From assembly GCA_964036045.1 (NCBI GenBank), contig OZ038395.1, positions 6,728,351 through 6,792,350 of the forward strand: 64,000 nt of DNA, read 5' to 3'. A program made the translations under genes and the position numbers. Origin of the DNA: Eutreptiella sp. 'Long Island Sound 2002'. Lineage: Eukaryota > Euglenozoa > Euglenophyceae > Eutreptiales > Eutreptiaceae. Positions 31,663 to 43,219 of the stretch are shown here, piece after piece. Below the pieces are notes generated by a model. That model saw only the letters and a program-made list of their open reading frames with translations. It made no database searches and was not told the DNA's origin. How positions within the stretch are numbered: the first letter of the stretch is position 1; every line of letters begins with the position of its first letter.

Positions 31663-32370
31663 ATGACACATTTCACAGACTCCATGCCCATCAGTTCCAT
31701 TGGCGGGATATGGAGTGCAGACCTGTGGAATCCTAAGTATGCGTCGCATGTTGACAAGGTGAATGTTGCCGTTGATATGTTGGGCAACATTATATGGATT
31801 TGCCCCTTGGCCCCCGGGACATCAGCAGATGTTTTGATTTGGGATGGGTATGGACCTTCTCGTACCCGAGGTGATTTCTTTGATTTTGAAGTTGGGGGCC
31901 ATGATGGTGCTCATAAAGGCCGGATTCATGTCATTGTGCCATTCATTGGAAGAAAGAATGGCACTTTGACAGCCCGCCAACAATGTTACAATGATGTCCA
32001 TGGGTGGTACAGGGCACACATTGAGCAGCTGTTTGCTCGGTTGTGGCATTGGGGTTTGGTTAGGAACATCTGGCGTGGCGGCCCCAATGAGTTGCACCAC
32101 TCAGTCCGCATTTTGTTGCATTTCACTCAGTTTTGCATCCGGAGGCAAGTCCGTCACCCCCCCTACGGACCATGGGAGCATGTCCCGCCTCAGGTTTGGA
32201 CTGACCAAAGCAACTCGGCCGCCACGCAAGATGAGGCAGAGGATGAGGCGGAAGTGTCTGTTTTGTGTTGCCAAAGGCGCTCCACCGTCGCAGTTTGTGA
32301 TGAGTGTAAGGAGCACTATTGTAATGAATGTATTGACACCCACACTTGTGGGACCAATGTTGTTTGTTAA
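31663..32370 (+). CDS. PIF/Harbinger-like DDE transposase with C-terminal zinc-binding tail
   Basis: From ATG 31663 to TAA, 235 residues; the frame opens earlier, at 31624. The order and spacing match the DDE_Tnp_4 (Harbinger/IS5-type) catalytic core: VNVAVDMLGNIIWICPLAPG, then a D in GGHDGAHKGRIHVIVPF, then the glutamate helix YRAHIEQLFARLWHWGLVRN. The N-terminal helix-turn-helix and probably the first catalytic Asp are missing or on an earlier exon, because this is shorter than the usual 350-450 residues. After an acidic linker (QDEAEDEAEVS) the C-terminus has CC-x9-CDEC-x3-HYCNEC-x4-H, like a B-box-type zinc finger. It may be inactive. Confidence 0.65.
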   Translation: MTHFTDSMPISSIGGIWSADLWNPKYASHVDKVNVAVDMLGNIIWICPLAPGTSADVLIWDGYGPSRTRGDFFDFEVGGHDGAHKGRIHVIVPFIGRKNGTLTARQQCYNDVHGWYRAHIEQLFARLWHWGLVRNIWRGGPNELHHSVRILLHFTQFCIRRQVRHPPYGPWEHVPPQVWTDQSNSAATQDEAEDEAEVSVLCCQRRSTVAVCDECKEHYCNECIDTHTCGTNVVC

Positions 32371-32555
32371 TTACACTACAAATGACAGTTGGAGTGGTTG
32401 AATTCACAGATCGTGCTTTGTTTTGCAACGTGCTTTGTAGGGAAGGTGTGCAGTGCAATGTGGTCTACTTGGGGGGCTTCTCCATGGGAGGGTAAATCTG
32501 GGGCTGAAGTCGGGATAGTTAATAGAAAAGTAGCGCGCCGGGCGCGCGCCGGGCA

Positions 32556-33102
32556 AACATTCCCCCAAGGATGTTTGAGTGTGTACCCCTTGAGGCACTC
32601 GGGGGATATCCGAACCCTAACCAAGAATGGGTATATTTGACACCCCCACAGACAAAGACGGCCACGTGAGGGGCACGGAACGGGCTAGCGGATATGATGT
32701 CCATGGTCCATGGCGACATCAAACCCCATAATATTTTCATCCACGAGGACTTCAGCAAGGAGGTGCGTGCAGCACGCAATTTCGAAGGAAATTTTCCACT
32801 TGCTTTACGGTAAATTGTCACCACCTTGCGGTAGAGAGCCATCAATCACTATGGCGCAGATCTGCAGCACGCGGCGTAGTGTAGTGATACTACCACGGGG
32901 CGACGTCACATACTGCAATGCTACAACGCGCTGTAAAACTGCTTTGCAGTGACGTCAACTACAGTGCTAGATGCGTTGTTGATTTTTGTGTCACCCAAAA
33001 CTAGTTGGGGATGAGGGGGTGTGACACCATTTTGATGTTGTAAAGGTACACCGGCGCACAGCGGCGAGACATCTCAGTGCATGCACGTCTGAGAGGGTTT
33101 GG
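32556..33102. other. No gene seen; small inverted repeat
   Basis: gacgtcac / gtgacgtc inverted copies with tgca at 32902-32955 form a short foldback. Otherwise nothing recognised. Confidence 0.35.
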
Positions 33103-33809
33103 GTGCATATGCGCACGCTCGTCCACCTCGCCGAAACGAACGAAACGAATGACGTTACAGTTGTGGTTGTGGTCTTGATGGACCCATCGGCCTTGGCGGA
33201 GTATTTGATGGGACAGTTAGACCTTGAACCAACCTTCATCAACGGGCTCGCTGCCACTCCAACGAACAGCTTGTCCAGTTGTGTTGGGATAAAGGGCATT
33301 CGTGATCCTGCAAGTGTAACGATGTTGAACGTTAACAACAATACAAGGTGGGGGTGCAGATCCCATTCACACTCTTCCCCAACCCAAGCAATTCGCAATG
33401 CAGTGCACGCAAGGGTGCACCAATTTTGGTGGATGGCGTCTTTTACCTTCAACTAGGATACCCTCGTACGGTAGGTGTTACGTAGTCAGATGTCGGTGCA
33501 GATGTCGATGAGGATCATTTGCAGGATGCGGTTGATGATGGGCTGATGGTGTTTGTATTCTATTATAAGAAGCAGGGTCGCTATCTACCCCTCCTGTTAT
33601 TTGCAGTTTTGCCAGGAATGCACTAACAAGCACACTCGCAGCACAATGTAGCGGATGTGACGCACCAACTACTTGGTATTCTTCGTAATGAGTTGTTTTG
33701 CCATGTGCCGTCGTCCTTTGCCGTTGCTCTGCATTCATCAGATCTGGGTCCTTGGGATTTTCAGTTGATGGACACGTGGTTTCAAGAAAACCGGAAGTTG
33801 TATGACTAG
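33103..33809 (+). CDS. Unrecognised gene, 3' exons, with a candidate 36-nt intron
   Basis: The last exon 33642-33809 follows acceptor cacactcgcag and encodes 55 residues (HNVADVTHQLLGILRNE ... ENRKLYD) before TAG. The exon 33486-33605 encodes an acidic start and a hydrophobic MVFVFYYKKQGRYLPLLLF. The 36 bases between (33606-33641) start gt, end ag and contain a branch-point-like cactaac. Removing them keeps phase. An earlier segment near 33160-33349 (contains MDPSALAEYLMGQLDLEP, possible donor AAG/gtgggg) may be upstream coding sequence. No family recognised. Confidence 0.4.
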
Positions 33810-34026
33810 ATGCAAGATCAGATCTATAGGAGCATTTGCGTCATGGATCTTAGTCTCGTGGCACTGTTGGTGTACCTGTGATGCATGGGGCTGCAGCAAG
33901 AGCTGCCACGCTGCAGCACAAGTAAGAATGGAACACAAAAGGAGGTTGCACCCCAAGGCTGGTGCAGTTGGAACCCCGACTTTGGCACCGTCTGCGTCTT
34001 CGTTATTGTGAGCTTTTGTGTCTGCG

Positions 34027-37000
34027 ATGGATTGTCTAATTTGTTGTGATGCAATCGAAACGGCTGCAGTCTTTCAATGTGGACATGCCGTTTGCCACGA
34101 ATGTGGGTTGCGACTGCGGGTGCTCCCGAACATGGCCGGGCAAAAATGTCCCCTGTGCAATGGGGCGAGCCCCACGCTGTATCTCGTGCACCACCCGTCA
34201 CCCGGCTGCTCAGACTTCCGATCGTTGTGCGAGGACTGTGAGATTTGGGACAACGAATGGCAGTTTGCGACGAATTCGCGCGTCGTGCTCGAGCTGGTGG
34301 ATGAATTGCGGGCGGCCCGGTGCCGCCAGTGCGACGCCCCAAGCTTCCCCTGCAGCACGGACCTCCAAGCGCACCTGAAGCAGAAGCACAAGCTGCAGTT
34401 CTGTGCCCTGTGCATCGAGCACAGGCCCCTGTTTATGTCCGAGCGGATTCTCTACACTGCAAAGGAGCTCGAGATGGTGTGTGTTGGCGCGCGCGCCCGT
34501 GTGCACTCGCTCATTTCCTCGGCACTGGACCTCGCAACCAGTTCCTGCGTGGGGCCCACGGCACCGTCAATCCTCTGCAAGCGCCCCTCGTCAAGCCCTT
34601 GCGCACTGCTGGCGTCGCTCTGCTGGGGCCCCGCCTCCAGAGGGGTCGCCCCGATGGGGCCTGTGGGCACCCCCTGAGGGACCCGGCGGTACAATGCTGC
34701 TGCCCTGCGGACGTAGCAACCTCTGCTGCGGTGGTCGCCGGTGTCGGTTGCCTCCCCGACCCCAATGGGAGAGGGTGCACAGAGTGAAGGTGGTTGCTAT
34801 GAAGTATGGGCGGTCGCATGATACAGCCACCCACTGAAACTGCCGCCCACTGGCGAGTGGGGCGCATGGCGATGGCTGCACTGCACGTGCGGATTCAGAG
34901 GCACGGGCAACGGCGCAACGTTGCCCGTGCACGTTGCGGGTGATTGTCACACAGAAGTGCACGGGTGTGTCATACAAGTTGGGAATTGTGTTCCGCTGTA
35001 ATGGCGAGTACCAAAAAAAAAGTATTGGCGAATACTCAAAAAGCCGGAATCGCATTTACAACAAAACAAAAGGCACTCGCCTTGACAGTAAAGCAAAAAA
35101 AATTACCCGCATTACGATGTTTGTTTTGTGTTCCGATTTTTTTATCCGACATTGCTTAGCCCACTGCAGGTGCATGACCCCGGACACGATGCACCGAAAG
35201 GCAGTGGCGTGCGCAGCGCAATGCTGTCGCAATGGTTGTGTCGGTTGCCACACCTGCAGACCGGCCCGGGTAGTGCTCCCGTCTCCGCTTGTCCCTGTCC
35301 ACAGCACAACAAACTCGAAGGCAGATGCAGCAAAGACCCACCCCAGTTCCGGTAGTCCCCGCCCTTCTCCGCTGCGCGCGTGCAGTCCCCTCGCTCGTGC
35401 ATGCACCCCCCGGGCTGGTGCCTGCTGCCGATGCGCCGGCGCGCTGTGCAGGGGGCATCCAGAGTGTCATTTTTGCCAAAAGAGATATTACGATGTGGAG
35501 GCCCTGCTGCAGCATTTGTACGCAGACCACTTGCAGTGTCCTCTGTGCAGCACCGGGTATTCCCTCCTCCTCCAGACTCTGCGTGCCCCGGGGGCCTGCA
35601 GTGACTGCTGCACGCATGGTGCATTTGGGGAGGGGATTCAGTCCGTCCGAACCGGTGGAGTTGGACGGCCCATACCCTGGTGCCAGGACGCACTCCCTGC
35701 TGTGATGTGTATGTTGTAAGTCGTGTAATTTCTTTTGTTGCGGTAAACGCGAGTACAAAAAAAATTACATTCGCTGACGAATATTTTTTTTGAAGTATTC
35801 CGTTTTTTTTTCAAAATTACACCATCTTCCTGAAAAAAAAATCACACGATTTGACTGCAAAAATTACACGCACCGACGATTTTTTTGTACGAGTTTCATT
35901 TTTCACTTCTATGATGTCTGGTCGCAGCACCACACACTACACCACCCCACCCCACTGAGAATGCTGATTCATAGGCGGTGTACAGGCACGGGTCAGTACA
36001 GTTGGCAGGATGTGTGCTCAGTGGCCCTTAAAGGAGCCCTTCCCCCACTGGGCCCCAAGGGAGTGGTCGCCACAAAGGTAGAAGCTGCTGTTTCGGGCAG
36101 TGGAATAGATATGCTACTCCTGCCCACAAAGCTTCTCCGTTCCACATTCTCCACTACTGAGCACCTACAGCTCGAGAATGCCGGTGCCCTGCTGTAGTCC
36201 CGCTGTTTTGCGACCCCTCCGCCCGGGCAGTCTGGCGCTCCAAACCTACTCCACTGTTGCCCCCCCCGTCCCCCTTCCCTTCTTCTGACCCCCCCCCCCT
36301 TCCCACAGAACCACCTCCGAGTGGCCCTGCTGCTCGGACGAGTGGCATATGGAAGCCTAGGTTGGGCTGTCCATACGCCCTCATTTTCAGGGTTGCATGT
36401 GGATTTCCCACCCGTTGGGGTCTCAGTGTGCCTTATAGCGTTTTGGAGTTGGCTGCAGTGGGATTTCCCATAGTGGAATTCCCCTTACACTGACAGTGCA
36501 CTCCTTGGGGATATTATTGGGGGCCAGTCACGAGCTGCACCCATGGCGACCCCAGAAGCCTAGTTGGTAACAAAGCAAAGCAAACCATTTCAGTTGCGTG
36601 TGTATGCGGCGTATGATTCTGATAGTCATTACCGCACACATGGTGTGTAGTGGGTACAAGCTACGGCCAAAGGGGTGCCTGCATTAGCACCTCAGGTCAC
36701 AGGAAATACACATCAATTCTACATGACATGGACAACGTACCTTGGCACCGAAAGGGGTCGTCCCAGGTTGGGGCCTTGCTTACTGTGTTCGGGTTGTGCC
36801 AGTTGCCAGTTCGCAGTGTGTGTTTCGCTTGGACTGCTGAAGGCAGGCCTGGCATGCAAGTTGAACGCTGCTCCGGGTTCTGCAGCGCATGAGGAATTGA
36901 TTGCCCCCCAAGCGCAACCGCACACAGCCTGGAGGTGCACTGCCACAAAGCACAAGCATGTGCATTCAACCGAAGATACAAAGCAGCATACCCATTCCAC

Positions 37001-38352
37001 CCTTTTTGTGCCCCCCCTCTCCGCCCCAAGATATGTGCCCGCGGGGAGGCAATCAGTCCCCAAAGTCATGCTGCCAGCGGGTGCGTGGGGTGAGGGGAAG
37101 TTCCAAACTGGGGACATTGCCATGGTGGCATCATGAGCGGGCTCCCCAACCCCCAACCCAACGGGTGAGACACATCCACGAGTGGAAGATTCCCTCCTAA
37201 GAAGGTGGACACATATGTTCACCCGGAAGTACCAACCGGCATGCTCACTCGGCCTTGATGGCATACCCCCCCACCCTGAACGATTGGTCATCAAAGGTCA
37301 CAGCAATGCAAAGAAATCGTGCTTATCGTATTTTCACCTGCTTTGTTGCGTTCCGCTGCAACTACTATTCAGATGGCTGCACAGCTGTAACCCCCGGCAG
37401 CATCGGGAAAATGGCAGTCGCATGGGGCTATGGGCAAACTGCACATTCTGCCAGTGCATCTTTGGTTGTGATTGTGCCCCAATCCAATACAAACACCAAA
37501 GTATATGCCCCAACGCCCCGCATTACTCACGGGGCAGGTGCGTGCAGACCGGGTCTGCCCCCCAGCCCCGTTGCCATCTGGTTGGTGTGGCCTCATGGCA
37601 GGTACTGTGCAACTCCACGTTTGTGATGATGCAGTGATCAAGATCCGTTTTTATTCTACAAAGATATTCGGGCCCTGGCAGACCATTGTCGAGGGAAACA
37701 CTTCCTTTGTGAAGAAGAGGTATCTGCTGATCCTTGTGCCTGAGCCCCACTTCCCTCTTAAGCCTCACATTCCTGTGCCGGTCCCTGCAAGCTCATGTCT
37801 AACAGACCAGGGAGGGTCTGATCCACGTGCGAAAAATTGCAGGAAAATTGTGGAAAAATTGCGGAAAAGCTGCACACTTACAGGAGGCGACCCTCGATAT
37901 CATCATGGAATTGAAGCATGCACCGAAGGCAGCGGATGTTGTCATCGAATTTGTGCTGCGGCTTGGAAACATACCGACTACGCTTCTGCTCAAGGGTTAG
38001 CCTTTGGATGTCCTCTTGGGACCTTTGGCAAGTTTTTACACTGACCCCCTGGATCTCAAGAACCCACATTCAATCTCTGAGTTGCAACAGAGGGGGGAGG
38101 GTTGAGGTCTGCAATTTTTCACAGTGTTCTGCACTTTCGCCATTTTCCGCAAATTTCCACACAGTGCAAGGGCTCCCCCTCTGTGGACACCCCCCACCCA
38201 CCCCACCCCACCCCACCCCACATCAGCAGCTGGCGGATTTGCATGTGTTTGACAGGGATGCCCTGTGCCTGTGGTCCAACGTGTGTTCGATACGGAGCTG
38301 GACCTGAGGACCCACCGCAGTCATTACCATCAAAGCGCTCAATCATCCAGGC
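34027..38352 (+). CDS. ZNF598-like: ZNF598/Hel2-like E3 ubiquitin ligase (RING + C2H2 zinc fingers)
   Basis: Family role: senses collided ribosomes and ubiquitinates small-subunit proteins to start ribosome quality control. Exons are 34027-34478, 35452-35556, 37635-37719 and 38256-about 38352; junction phases 2, 2 and 0 all match. Exon 1 opens with a C3HC4 RING at residues 3-44 (MDCLICC, CGHAVCHEC, CPLC), then a finger ending HLKQKHKLQFCALC and the family's ERILYTAKELE. Exon 2 gives GHPECHFCQKRYYD with C-x2-C-x12-H-x4-H. Exon 3 gives FYKDIRALADHCRGKHFLCE, matching the human order. Exon 4 gives VFDTELDLRTHRSHYH. The usual 12-15 residues between the second and third fingers appear absent. The true ATG is 34027 (a GTG lies upstream). 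Introns of 1.0, 2.1 and 0.5 kb hold repeats. Confidence 0.8.
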
Positions 38353-40239
38353 GTGTGTCCTCCCCCATTGCGCAGCCAATGCTCCATTGGCGTGACCCAG
38401 GCTGCTGGGTGCACAAGCATGATGACTGCTGCGGTTGTTGTGGAGGAGCATACCTCAGGCATCAGCGTTTTGTGTCGTGGTGGTGTGTGTTGCATCCAGG
38501 GCTCCTTTCAATGACTTGGCACCACTGGGGGGCAGCCCCCCCCCCCGCCCCACCTCCCTTCCCTTTAGGATTGGGCCAAATTTTCTCCGGGCTTTCGGCC
38601 AATCAAAAATTTTCTTTGGCGCTTTCGGCACCAGTTAGTTTAGACCAAAGATTTTCTTGGGGGGCTGGACCCCCCCCCCCCCCGGCCAACTACCAAGGCC
38701 TTGTACCAACCCCCCCCCCCCCCCCCCCACCACCAAGGCCTTGTGCCAACCCCCCCCCCCCACCACCCCTAAAAGGAGCCCTGGTTGCATCCCCGCGTGC
38801 TGTCGCAGAAATCCGGTCTCAGTCAAGCCTATCACCGAGCCTCTGCCCCTGCCCCCCTTCGGCTCAAGCTAGTGCAACCAGGTCAAGGCCCTGAGCCTGC
38901 ATTGAGTGTTGGCGCGGGAAGAATTTCTTTGGGGCTGTACATGATCTGCGTCCTTCGTTGGTCATGACCGTGCACCAACGTCTCGTTGTGAGTTTGCCTC
39001 CCTCGGCGCTGCGCCATGGCCTGCGGTTGCTTGCAATGGAGACTGGCAGTGGCAGTGGCGATGGCCGCCACTGGACGCTGTTTGGCAACCCCCGTCACTG
39101 TTGGGCGGCTGAGCTGTGGAGACGACACTTGCCACAACCTCATCCCCCCACTGAAGGGGCAGAAGCAGCATGTGTGAGCCGAGGGATGACTACCCCACTC
39201 TCACCTGGTAAACATACGTTTCCCCCCGTGGCCGTTTGTTTCCGTGTCAATGTGTGCGTTTACGTATCGTAAACACTTCATTTTCATCAGCCCAAAGCAG
39301 TGCCTGCACCCGCAAGTACCCACGGGCACACTTCCTGAGGCTTCATGGTAACCCATCCCCGCCCTCCCCCTTGCCCACCTTTTGACCACAGGGTCGTATG
39401 CAGTAGTCGCATCGGCGCCGTTGTTGGGGCTGGCAACACCATGTGTCAGCAGAACCTTCGTAATCAACAGCAAGCAGGACAATGGCATGAGGAGTAGGCC
39501 CTAACCCACCGCAGATACCCCGAGGACCAGCAACTGAGAGCAGAGACTCTATTGGGACTGAGCACCTCCAGTTCAAGAACGCTCTGGGCCCTGCTGTGGT
39601 CTCGCTTGATTTGTGCCCAGCGGCCCTGCCCACCTTTGCCCCCCCCCCCCCCCCACGCCTCACTGTCAGGCCCGGTTGCCCCCCCCCCCAGGGGGGGGGG
39701 CAGATTCTCCCCCCGCCCCCCCCCCCCCCCCCCCAAGAAAGGACGGATATGCATGGCCAGTCGCGCCTTAACATGTGCCTTACCGCCGTAATGTCAGGGC
39801 GGTACGGCGCGCTTTGATATGCGCCTCAACATGTGTCCACAACCCGTGCAGGTTGTGCACCCCGTATGCACAGCGTCTGCAGACTATACTCGGGGGTGGT
39901 TGACGGGTGGTTGATGGGTGGTTGACGGGTGGTTGACGGGTGGTTGACATAAACGTACACGTGCACAGCGTCTACAACGTGTGTACTGTGTGCACATGCG
40001 CGCATGGTGTCTACAGACTATCCTCGGGTAAATGGCCCTATGCAACCCTTTTTCTCAGGGGGCGCTTTGCGTTCCATCCCTGATCCTGCGTGAACGGCGC
40101 GTTACCGGTGCCTGAACGTTCAGGCGCGCCTTCTCGTGCCTTTTGACCAAGGGCGTGACTTGACGGCGCTTTGAGGGCGCGACTGACGGTGCCTTCTGTC
40201 TACCCCCCCCCCCTCCCCCCGATCGTGCGGGAGGGTCAG
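38353..40239. other. Inferred intron/intergenic; G- and C-tracts and tandem repeat
   Basis: C-runs of up to about 20 bases near 38671-38765 and 39640-39735. A 13-bp tandem repeat ggtggttgacggg lies at 39895-39950. A plus-strand frame at about 38935-39178 (contains GDGRHWTLFGNPRHCWAAEL) looks coding-like and may be another exon, but I could not fix its ends. The segment gagcacctccag...gctg near 39557 is a diverged copy of one near 36157. Confidence 0.35.
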
Positions 40240-40883
40240 GGCGCGGCCCCGAGAGCGGGCTCCCAAGCAGACCACACGGCTCCACAGGAAGGGCAAGTCC
40301 AAGGCCATGAGCCTGGGGGAGCTGGGGAACCAGTCGGCACGTCCCACGTCCGTCCCGGCCACGGTGGACCGCAGCAACGGTATGCGTCGCGCCGGCACTG
40401 CCCCCTGTGCCCTGTCGTGCGCCTGCACGCGACTGCACCGCTCCCCCGGGGGCCGCACCGCGCGGCACAGGCCCCGGCCCTGAGTCGCCCCCTTATGTAC
40501 TGCGGGTGCCGCACGGTGCCCCTCTCTGCCTCTTAGACTCGTCCTCCATCATCATCCGCTTTGCGCACGGCGGCAAACGGATCACCGAGTCCCGCGACCT
40601 CGCGGCTCTTCCCGCTGCTGAGCCCCCCCCAGCCCCGCGGCCCATCGCGCCGCCCAGGCCCTCCGCCCCCCCCGCCTCACCTCCGGCCCCAAAGCCCAAG
40701 TCCTCCCCAGCCGCTGCGCCCTCCACGAGACCGACCAACGCCACTCCGAAGGCTAAAGTGAAATCGTCGCCTCAGAAGCCCCCACTCGAGGCCATCCCCT
40801 CCTCATCACAAGCGACTGGTGTGTCCGATGCGTGCGCTGTGGGCTGCCTGCCTGGCACCTGCCTGGCAGAGGACGTGTTTTAG
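40240..40883 (+). CDS. Two candidate C-terminal exons, basic then Pro/Ala-rich
   Basis: Exon 40240-40379 follows acceptor gagggtcag and a C-rich tract and contains KQTTRLHRKGKSKAMSLGEL; donor AACG/gtatgc. Exon 40537-40883 follows acceptor ctctgcctcttag and begins SSSIIIRFAHGGKRI, then a Pro/Ala/Lys-rich tail to TAG. The phase-1 junction fits exactly. The KGKxxxSLxEL motif recalls short linear motifs in translation and RNA factors. It could be the tail of the ZNF598-like gene upstream, but the 38352 end (phase 1) does not match this start, so at least one exon is missing. Confidence 0.45.
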
Positions 40884-41690
40884 TGGACAGGATTTATTTT
40901 TTTTGTGGGGGGGGATGTCGTCCATCATTGCTGTCTGTTACCCTCCATCCGCCGTCGGTTACCCTCCAACCGCCGTCGGTTACTCTGCAACCACCGTAAT
41001 TTTGCGCCAAAATAATGAGCCGGCTACTGGACGCTCCAACTTTTGTTGTTAATTCGAAAACATCCTGGCTTGGCAGTTCTGCATTGCCATTGCTATGTCA
41101 GGCTACTCCTGCTGGAGAGCTGCAGCCGGTCACCCTCTCGTCACTCCATGTACGGAAAGGCACCTCGTCGTTTCATGGGCACATGTTTATGACAGTCGGA
41201 CGGCCTGATGAGAGTTGAACACTCAGCCCCTGTTTGTCGCGTTCTACGTGTGTCGTGGGAGACCGCTTTCTCGGACCCCCCGTGTTCCCGCTGCCGACGG
41301 AGTCTGCGGCTGCACGGCAGTGTTCGGGTGCAGCAGCTGCCGCCCGCGAGGGGTTGGGCACAGCGCGAGAGGGGCATACGGGACCGACAAACATGCGCCA
41401 CGCCCCCCGATGTATGCGCGCTACCCTCAAGGCACCGCATAATGAGGGCAACCCATCAACCCAATGCACGGATGCCTTAATGCCCATGCCCATGCCCGCC
41501 GATCATCGAGGGCAATGGGAACGTCTGGCGTGCATAGCCCACTGGGTGTTGCCCGTGACATGGCTACGCTCGGCCCATGTGTTTCCCCCCTTCTTGAATA
41601 TCTCCAAACTGATTGGACACTGATTCGCCCACAACCATTTGTTTGAAAGCCCAAGACCCGAGCTTCACCATGAGGGGTATATGACAAAAT
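40884..41690. other. No gene seen
   Basis: A short tandem repeat, about 20 bp with core gccgtcggttac, occurs at 40946-40990. The remaining frames on both strands lack support. Confidence 0.4.
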
Positions 41691-43191
41691 CACCTCGAAG
41701 AGAGGTCGTTAGATCAAGCGCAGGCGCGAGCGTCGTATACCCCCCTTTTTTGGGGTCGTTCGCGTAGCATACCCCAATGTATGGTTTCTAACGTCTAACC
41801 CCCTGTAAAATCATCATTTTAGGACCAAAAATGATCCCCCAATGATTTTTTGGATTTTGACCCCCGTACCCCCCCGCACCGGGGTACCCTTTTTTGAGGG
41901 GGGGGGGTGGGGGGGGTGGGGGGGTGGGGGGGGGGCAAAACTTCTTTGTGTATTGTGGCCGCTGTGTGTGTATTTGGACCTGGGTCCTGAAGAACTTTTT
42001 TCTTGTATATGGACCCTCTAACCCATGGCGGGGGTCCTGGGTCCCAACTCCAAGTACCCCCAGGCACCCCCCCCTATATGGCCCCTCGCCAATGAGGACT
42101 GCTTAAGCAGTTTTCCACCCTCTACAGGTCAAAAATGGAAAATTTTTGCAAATTTTTTTTTGATATTGTGACCACTTACAATGATGAAATATGCTATGTA
42201 AAGCATGTTTTAGACCCTCTTTGTGTGTTTTTCACCCTATTTGGGTGTGGGGGGGGGGGGTACCAAGGGGTGTAGGGCACACAACCTGCTGATGCAGTTT
42301 TCAGGCCTCGGCAGCTCAAAAATGGAATTTTCTGAAATTGATTTTTTCCATACTTTGACCATCCAAAATGATCAAATATCCTATGTAAAGCATGTTTTGG
42401 CCCCTCTTCATGTGTTTTTCACCCAATTTGGGTGTGGGGGGGGGGGGTACCAAGGGGTACCAAGGGGTCTAGGGCACACAACCTGCTAATGCAGTTTTCC
42501 GGCCTCGGCAACTCAAAAATGGAAATTTTCCGAAACTGTTTTTTTGATACTTTGACCATCCAAAATGATCAAATATCCTATGTGAAGCATGTTTTGGACC
42601 CTGTTCATGTGTTTTTCACCCTATTTGGGTGTGGCGGGGGGGGGGGGTACCAAGGGGTCTAGGGCACACAACCTGCTTATGCAGTTTTCAGGCCTCGGCA
42701 ACTCAAAACTGGAAATTTCTGAAACTGATTTTTTTGATACTTTGACCATCCAAAATGATCAAATATCCTATGTGAAGCATGTTTTGGACCCTGTTCATGT
42801 GTTTTTCACCCTATTTGGGTGTGGGGGGGGGGGGTACCAAGGGGTCTAGGGCACACAGCCTGCTTGTTGCAGTTTTCAGGCCTCGGCAACTCAAAAATAG
42901 AAATTTCCGAAACTGATTTTTTTGATACTTTGACCATCCAAAATGATCAAATATCCTATGTAAAGCATGTTTTGGACCCTGTTCATGTGTTTTTCACCCT
43001 ATTTGGGTGTGGCGGGGGGGGGGGGGAGTACCAAGGGGTCTAGGGCACACAACCTGCTTATGCAGTTTTCAGGCCTCGGCAACTCAAAAATAGAAATTTC
43101 CGAAACTGATTTTTTTGATACTTTTGACCATCCAAAATGATCAAATATCCTATGTAAAGCATGTTTTGGCCCCTCTCCCCTCTTCGAGGTG
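41691..43191. mobile_element. 1.5-kb element with CACCTCGAAGAG inverted ends
   Basis: Starts CACCTCGAAGAGAGG (41691) and ends CCCCTCTTCGAGGTG (43191). The left 190 bp (with gtcgtatacccccc, ggggtcgttcgcgtagc) is the reverse complement of 8480-8675, and most of the rest is a tandem array shared with 6600-6960 in inverse order. The hairpin ccttgccgaaggcaa lies directly outside the right end, as it does at the 6599 end of the other copy. No transposase. Confidence 0.55.
42096..43190 (+). repeat. 190-bp tandem array
   Basis: gcagtttt recurs at 42107, 42294, 42491, 42681, 42869 and 43062 (spacing 187-197). Each unit has gatcaaatatcctatgt, a G-tract followed by taccaagggg, and agggcacacaacctgct. 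The G-tract length varies between units. Confidence 0.9.
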
Positions 43192-43219
43192 CCTTGCCGA
43201 AGGCAATAGAATTTCACCC

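Larger units (their letters stand above)
30688..32555 (+). mobile_element. Transposon-like unit with Harbinger-type transposase
   Basis: Bounded by two identical 25-bp copies starting tagcgcgccgggcgcg, at 30688-30712 and 32531-32555, in direct orientation. The motif is nearly its own reverse complement. Between them are a 170-bp duplication, a 48-bp repeat array and the transposase ORF. I see no classical long inverted ends, and whether the 25-mers are the true termini is inference. Confidence 0.45.

Noticed and set aside
39552-39817. Proline-rich plus-strand ORFs around 39.6 kb
   Set aside because: They translate C-tracts inside a dispersed repeat also seen at 36.16 kb. No splice support.
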